This document shows positions 60,774-64,000 of a DNA stretch of 64,000 nt, piece after piece. This DNA is from Mesorhizobium sp. B2-1-8. GTDB lineage: Bacteria; Pseudomonadota; Alphaproteobacteria; Rhizobiales; Rhizobiaceae. Location: the NCBI RefSeq assembly GCF_006442545.2, contig NZ_CP083952.1, positions 558,001 through 622,000 on the forward strand. The letters are read 5' to 3'. The translations under genes and the position numbers were made by a program. Numbering within the stretch: the stretch's first letter is position 1; each line of letters starts with the position of its first letter. The notes beneath the pieces are model-generated. The model saw only the letters and a list, made by a program, of their open reading frames with translations. It made no database searches and was not told the origin of the DNA.

Positions 60774-62361
60774 AGCCTCCCAACACAGCGCCCCCAAAGA
60801 CACCGCCGCCGAAGTGCAGCTATCGCCCCCCGATGCTATGACCCCGGAATGGCCACTCGCGGCGCCGCGCGAACTGCGGATCGTCCTCAGCGGGGCGATG
60901 CTGACCATGATCCTCGCCGCCCTGGACATGAACATCGTCAACACCGCTCTGCCCCGCATGGCGAGCGAGCTTTCCGGTCTCGAACATGTCGCCTGGATCG
61001 TGGCAGCCTACATGCTTACATCCACCATCACCGTGCCGCTTTATGGCAAGCTCAGTGACATGTACGGCCGTCGCCGATTAATGGTCGTGAGCATCGGCCT
61101 GTTCCTGTCCGCATCGATGCTCTGCGGGCTGGCCGGCTCTATGACGCAACTCATCCTCTTCCGGGCGTTGCAGGGGCTGGGAGCCGGCGGCCTCATGACG
61201 CTGTCGCAAGCCGTGATCGCCGATGTGGTGCCGCCCCAGGAACGAGGACGGTATCAAGGCATGTTCGCCGGAGCCTTCGCAATTTCCAATGTCGCCGGCC
61301 CCGTCATTGGGGGCGCACTGACAAGCTACCTGTCGTGGCGTTGGGTGTTCTACGTCAATTTGCCGATCGGGGCAGTGGCAGTGGTGCTGCTGCTGGCCGG
61401 GCTTCGCCGCACGCCGCCGCGGTCCGATCACCGGATCGACTATGCAGGGGCATTGCTGCTCACCGGAGGCAGCACGGCCGTGCTGCTGTTGCTAACCGGC
61501 GGTGGCTCGGCCTTCACCTGGAATTCGGGCACGGCCCTGACGCTGGCCTTGGCGGCCGCCACTTTTATAACGCTGTTCCTGTTGCAGGAGCGGCGTGCGG
61601 CCGAACCCGTGCTCGATCTCAATCTGTTTCGGCTGCCGGCCTTCGCGATTGGCGTGACCGTGACGGGGATTATGATCCTTGGCATGTCATGTTCCATCAT
61701 CTTTCTGCCGCTTTATTTCCAGCTCGTGCTGGGGCTTGCGCCAGCAACGACCGGCTTGGTGCTGCTGCCGCAGGTGCTGGCGCTAACGGCGGGGTCCGTG
61801 GCGGGAGGACGCTTGTCTTCCCGGCTTGGCCATACGAAACCCTTCATCCTCGCAGGCCTCGGTATCGCCGCGCTGGCGCTGTCGTCACTGGCTTTGCTCG
61901 CCTCCCTCGATGCCAGCGTCGCCTGGTTCCTGATCGTCTTGGCGCTTCTGGGCCTGGGCATGGGCGTCGCCATGCCGGTCGTAATGGTCGTCATCCAGAA
62001 CGCCGTGGACCGCGAGAGTATCGGCGTCGCCACGGCCACCATGTCCTTCATGCGGTCGTTGGGCGGATCGCTCGGCGTCGCCTTGTCCGGCGGCGTCATG
62101 ACGGAACGGCTGTTCGCGGCGCTGAACGGCCTCGATCCGAGTATCGACCCGAAGGCCCTGATCGCGCGTGCAATAGCAAGCCTTGCAGCGCTGCCGGCGC
62201 CGCTCCACAGCGCCGTCGTCGTCGCCTACCGAAACGCCATCAGCGCCAGCTTTCTACTCAGCGGCGTTGCTATGGCTGCCGCCTGTGCGCTTTCGCTATT
62301 CCTGCCATCCCCGCCCTCACCGGAACGAGGCCAAGAACGACTAGCGGAGTCCGAGCTATGA
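60766..62361 (+). CDS. DHA2-family MFS transporter
   Basis: 531 residues with about 14 membrane helices. Motifs: LDMNIVNTALPRMASELSG in helix 1, YGKLSDMYGRRRLMVV (motif A), GPVIGGALTSYLSWRWVFYV. It has a longer N-terminal tail (about 40 residues, MDEASQHSAPKDTAAEVQLS) than EmrB. It overlaps the truncated outer-membrane gene by 8 bp and the TetR gene by 4 bp, so it is translated within one operon. Probable drug or solvent export. Confidence 0.92.
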   Translation: MDEASQHSAPKDTAAEVQLSPPDAMTPEWPLAAPRELRIVLSGAMLTMILAALDMNIVNTALPRMASELSGLEHVAWIVAAYMLTSTITVPLYGKLSDMYGRRRLMVVSIGLFLSASMLCGLAGSMTQLILFRALQGLGAGGLMTLSQAVIADVVPPQERGRYQGMFAGAFAISNVAGPVIGGALTSYLSWRWVFYVNLPIGAVAVVLLLAGLRRTPPRSDHRIDYAGALLLTGGSTAVLLLLTGGGSAFTWNSGTALTLALAAATFITLFLLQERRAAEPVLDLNLFRLPAFAIGVTVTGIMILGMSCSIIFLPLYFQLVLGLAPATTGLVLLPQVLALTAGSVAGGRLSSRLGHTKPFILAGLGIAALALSSLALLASLDASVAWFLIVLALLGLGMGVAMPVVMVVIQNAVDRESIGVATATMSFMRSLGGSLGVALSGGVMTERLFAALNGLDPSIDPKALIARAIASLAALPAPLHSAVVVAYRNAISASFLLSGVAMAAACALSLFLPSPPSPERGQERLAESEL

Positions 62362-62981
62362 AATCGCGGCATCCCGCGCTCGCCTCGCGCGAAAAGTCAC
62401 GGCGGGGGCGCCCGACCGGGGGAAGGCCGCGCGTCCGCGAACGGATCCTAATGACCGTACATGAGCTGTTCTCCCGTGGGGGGATCCGCGGGATCGGCGT
62501 TGACGCTATCGCCGGCGCAGCCGGCGTCTCGAAGGCCAGCATTTACACCACTTTCGAATCCAAGGATGACTTGATTGCAGCCTATATAGCTGAGCACGAC
62601 CGGCAGTTTTGGACGTGGTGGGATAGGCTTTAGGTGGAACATCCGGGCGATCCTCGCGCGTTCCTCGACGCGCTGCTCGTCGGCATCGTCATGCAAATCA
62701 GACGCGGCGGTTCCCGCGGCTGCCCGTTCCTTAATGTAGCAGCCGAGTTCCCCGACGAGGCCCATCCGGGCAGGCATGTCGCTCGCGCGCACAAGGAAGC
62801 CTTGGGCGTCCGCCTCGCCGCTCTTTGCATCAGCATGGAAGTGCCGCAGCCTGAGCGAATAGCGGGGCAACTCGTCCTGCTGATTAACGGCGTCTATGCG
62901 ACCAGTCTTTCGGGGAGCGATGCCGACTGGGCGCGCGAGCTCGCCAACGCCGCCGACCGCCTCGTCGGCCGGGCGATCTGA
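62358..62981 (+). pseudogene. TetR-family regulator split by an in-frame TAG
   Basis: The N-terminal part (MKSRHPALASREKSRRGRPT, HTH in IRGIGVDAIAGAAGVSKASI then YTTFESKDDL) ends at TAG 62631-62633 after WTWWDRL. The same frame then continues VEHPGDPRAFLDALLVGIVM to VGRAI at 62981, exactly the ligand domain expected. A single nonsense change therefore divides a 207-residue repressor. The first 91 residues keep the DNA-binding domain but not the dimer domain. It overlaps the MFS gene by 4 bp. Confidence 0.85.
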
Positions 62982-63170
62982 ACCGTAGAAGGCGGTTTGC
63001 GCCGTTATCCGCGTCAGCCAGTCGATGTCGAGGCCGTTGGCCTTCTGGAAGCCGCGATGACCCCCGCCGCAATTCACGTCGTTCAGGAGATGGCTACACC
63101 GTGTGCTTCGAGGCCGACAGGCAGATATGGCCCGCGTCGGCATCCATCGGCGCTGCGTTCCCCGGAACGC
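62982..63170. other. Intergenic stretch, nothing recognised
   Basis: No frame with a start and ribosome site stands out. A minus-strand reading HLLNDVNCGGGHRGFQKANG followed by LDIDWLTRITAQTAFYG looks protein-like but matches nothing I know and runs on antisense to the TetR remnant. Confidence 0.35.
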
Positions 63171-63200
63171 AAAAACCGCCCCGGTTAGATCGGGACGGTT
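63171..63200 (-). terminator. Rho-independent terminator behind the tRNA fragment
   Basis: On the minus strand AACCGTCCCG pairs with CGGGGCGGTT (one mismatch) around a 7-nt loop, followed by TTTTT (63175-63171). It lies 23 bp past the tRNA-like 3' end and on its strand, as a native tRNA terminator would. Confidence 0.75.
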
Positions 63201-63222
63201 ATTGATTTATGATAAAATTGGT

Positions 63223-63251
63223 TACGGGGACAGGATTTGAACCTGCTGGCC
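63223..63251 (-). repeat. 3' fragment of an initiator-tRNA-like gene (att remnant)
   Basis: The minus strand reads GCAGG-TTCAAAT-CCTGT, a full T arm, then CCCCGTA-A-CCA. The final A72 opposite the expected C1 and the C run are like initiator tRNA-Met. The D and anticodon arms are absent to the right, so it is a displaced 3' end left by integration of an element lying to the right. Confidence 0.6.
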
Positions 63252-63572
63252 CCGCTTGCGAAGTCCCGTCAACAGACGAACTCAGTTGCAGCGCTGTATT
63301 GGCGGTAGCCCTCTCCCGCTACCACCTCAAACCACTTTCCAACCTAGTGGGTTCCGCGATGTGTCTCCTGGGCGCCTACGACGTTCCCGATATAGTGCAG
63401 GCCTATTGTGATTTCGGATCTCAGGTTCTGACGCTGCCCGACAAGGCGATTACCACCCAATTGGCCGGACAGCCACAATACGTGGTGCTATGTCGATACC
63501 ACCGGAGATCGGCAGATTCTGGGCAAAGATTGGAAGGCGCTGTCGAACCGTTTGAGGAGGCTTGCCGGTCCA

Positions 63573-64000
63573 ATGTGGTTAGTGCTGAAGGCCAACCGAG
63601 TAGGACAGAGCGAATGGCTGAAGATGTTCAAGCCGCCGTTCGACCCCTACGTCGAACTGATGCCCCATGAGTCGGGCGACCAGTTGCTTATCCTCAAATC
63701 GAAGGAGCTAGACGGTCTCACGACACTCAAAGACACGCTGAACGCTGGAGACGGCATAGTCCGAACCTTGAATGGAGTCGCTGGAGGGGTTGTCTTTGCG
63801 GGGTCCTCGGTTGAACTTGACGGTGCATCCGAAATGCGCGACGGCAGACTGATCCGCCATATGATGTTGCGCACGGAAACAGCGCATTTTTCCATAGGAC
63901 GCGGATCCGCTGAGTTTCAGGCCATCATTCGAGACAACGACGGCAACATCGTCGTGCCGACCCCCGCGCCAACTTCGGCCCAACGCCGCTACGCTGCTTC
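63573..64000 (+). CDS. Hypothetical protein, runs off window end
   Basis: An open frame from ATG 63573 to the last base, at least 142 residues. GAGGAGG lies 12 bp before the ATG. It reads MWLVLKANRVGQSEWLKMFK, PPFDPYVELMPHESGDQLLI, and further VVFAGSSVELDGASEMRDGR. No motif recognised. The frame is open upstream to 63432, so an alternative earlier start is possible. It would lie in the element adjoining the tRNA remnant. Confidence 0.5.
   Translation, partial: MWLVLKANRVGQSEWLKMFKPPFDPYVELMPHESGDQLLILKSKELDGLTTLKDTLNAGDGIVRTLNGVAGGVVFAGSSVELDGASEMRDGRLIRHMMLRTETAHFSIGRGSAEFQAIIRDNDGNIVVPTPAPTSAQRRYAA

Noticed and set aside
61335..62633. 432-codon frame read as a single long protein
   Set aside because: Its first 341 codons are a shadow of the MFS gene; only the last 91 codons (from 62358) are the real TetR start.

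Overview
The window comes from a high-GC alphaproteobacterium, most likely a Mesorhizobium-type member of the Rhizobiales. This is an inference from the yidC-rnpA-rpmH cluster, the style of the tRNA-Arg gene, the rhizobial-type IS110 remnants and the accessory gene families; no rRNA gene is present to settle it.

Layout. (1) 1-10.3 kb is ordinary chromosome: a marR-emrA-emrB-like drug-efflux operon, a fusion of protein-isoaspartate methyltransferase with an erythromycin-esterase domain, yidC, rnpA, rpmH, an orphan sensor kinase, and tRNA-Arg(ACG). (2) 10.37-37.76 kb is a genomic island in the 3' end of tRNA-Arg. A perfect 46-bp copy of the tRNA end lies at 37718-37763, and a tyrosine integrase sits just inside that end. 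The cargo is rich in likely immunity genes: a 1349-residue STAND/NACHT-like NTPase with a C-terminal PD-(D/E)XK domain, a broken HNH gene, an Mrr-like endonuclease, an HTH gene overlapping a pentapeptide/HEAT-like repeat gene, and a TIR-like protein. A group of secreted or membrane proteins (tail-collar-like, glucosaminidase-like) is also present. An IS91-type element and an IS1111-group element have inserted. (3) 37.7-46.5 kb is a second mobile zone: a large serine recombinase whose last codons lie in the tRNA repeat, a module paralogous to the one beside tRNA-Arg, a WapI-like immunity gene, an adenylate cyclase-TPR protein, and IS110 wreckage. (4) 46.9-63 kb is an export, redox and xenobiotic cluster: an HlyD/ABC/FtsX exporter with a frameshifted adaptor, azoreductase, two pirins, two VOC proteins, an esterase, a haloalkane-dehalogenase homologue lacking its catalytic histidine, LysR and TetR regulators, a truncated outer-membrane factor, an EmrB-like MFS pump and a TetR gene split by a stop codon. 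(5) At 63.2 kb there is a 3' fragment of an initiator-tRNA-like gene followed by its own terminator, probably one edge of another integrated element.

How the parts work together. Three promoters (near 45.9, 46.9 and 59.2 kb) share one design: TTGACG, a 17-bp spacer, a -10 box, then a palindrome with AACG-N4-CGTT-like half-sites, plus a second such site upstream of -35. This suggests that the TetR gene at 58.5-59.1 kb, or a relative, controls the exporter, the VOC gene and a small membrane-protein gene as one regulon. In the island, the strongest candidates for an undescribed system are the STAND-nuclease protein and the HTH plus repeat-protein operon.
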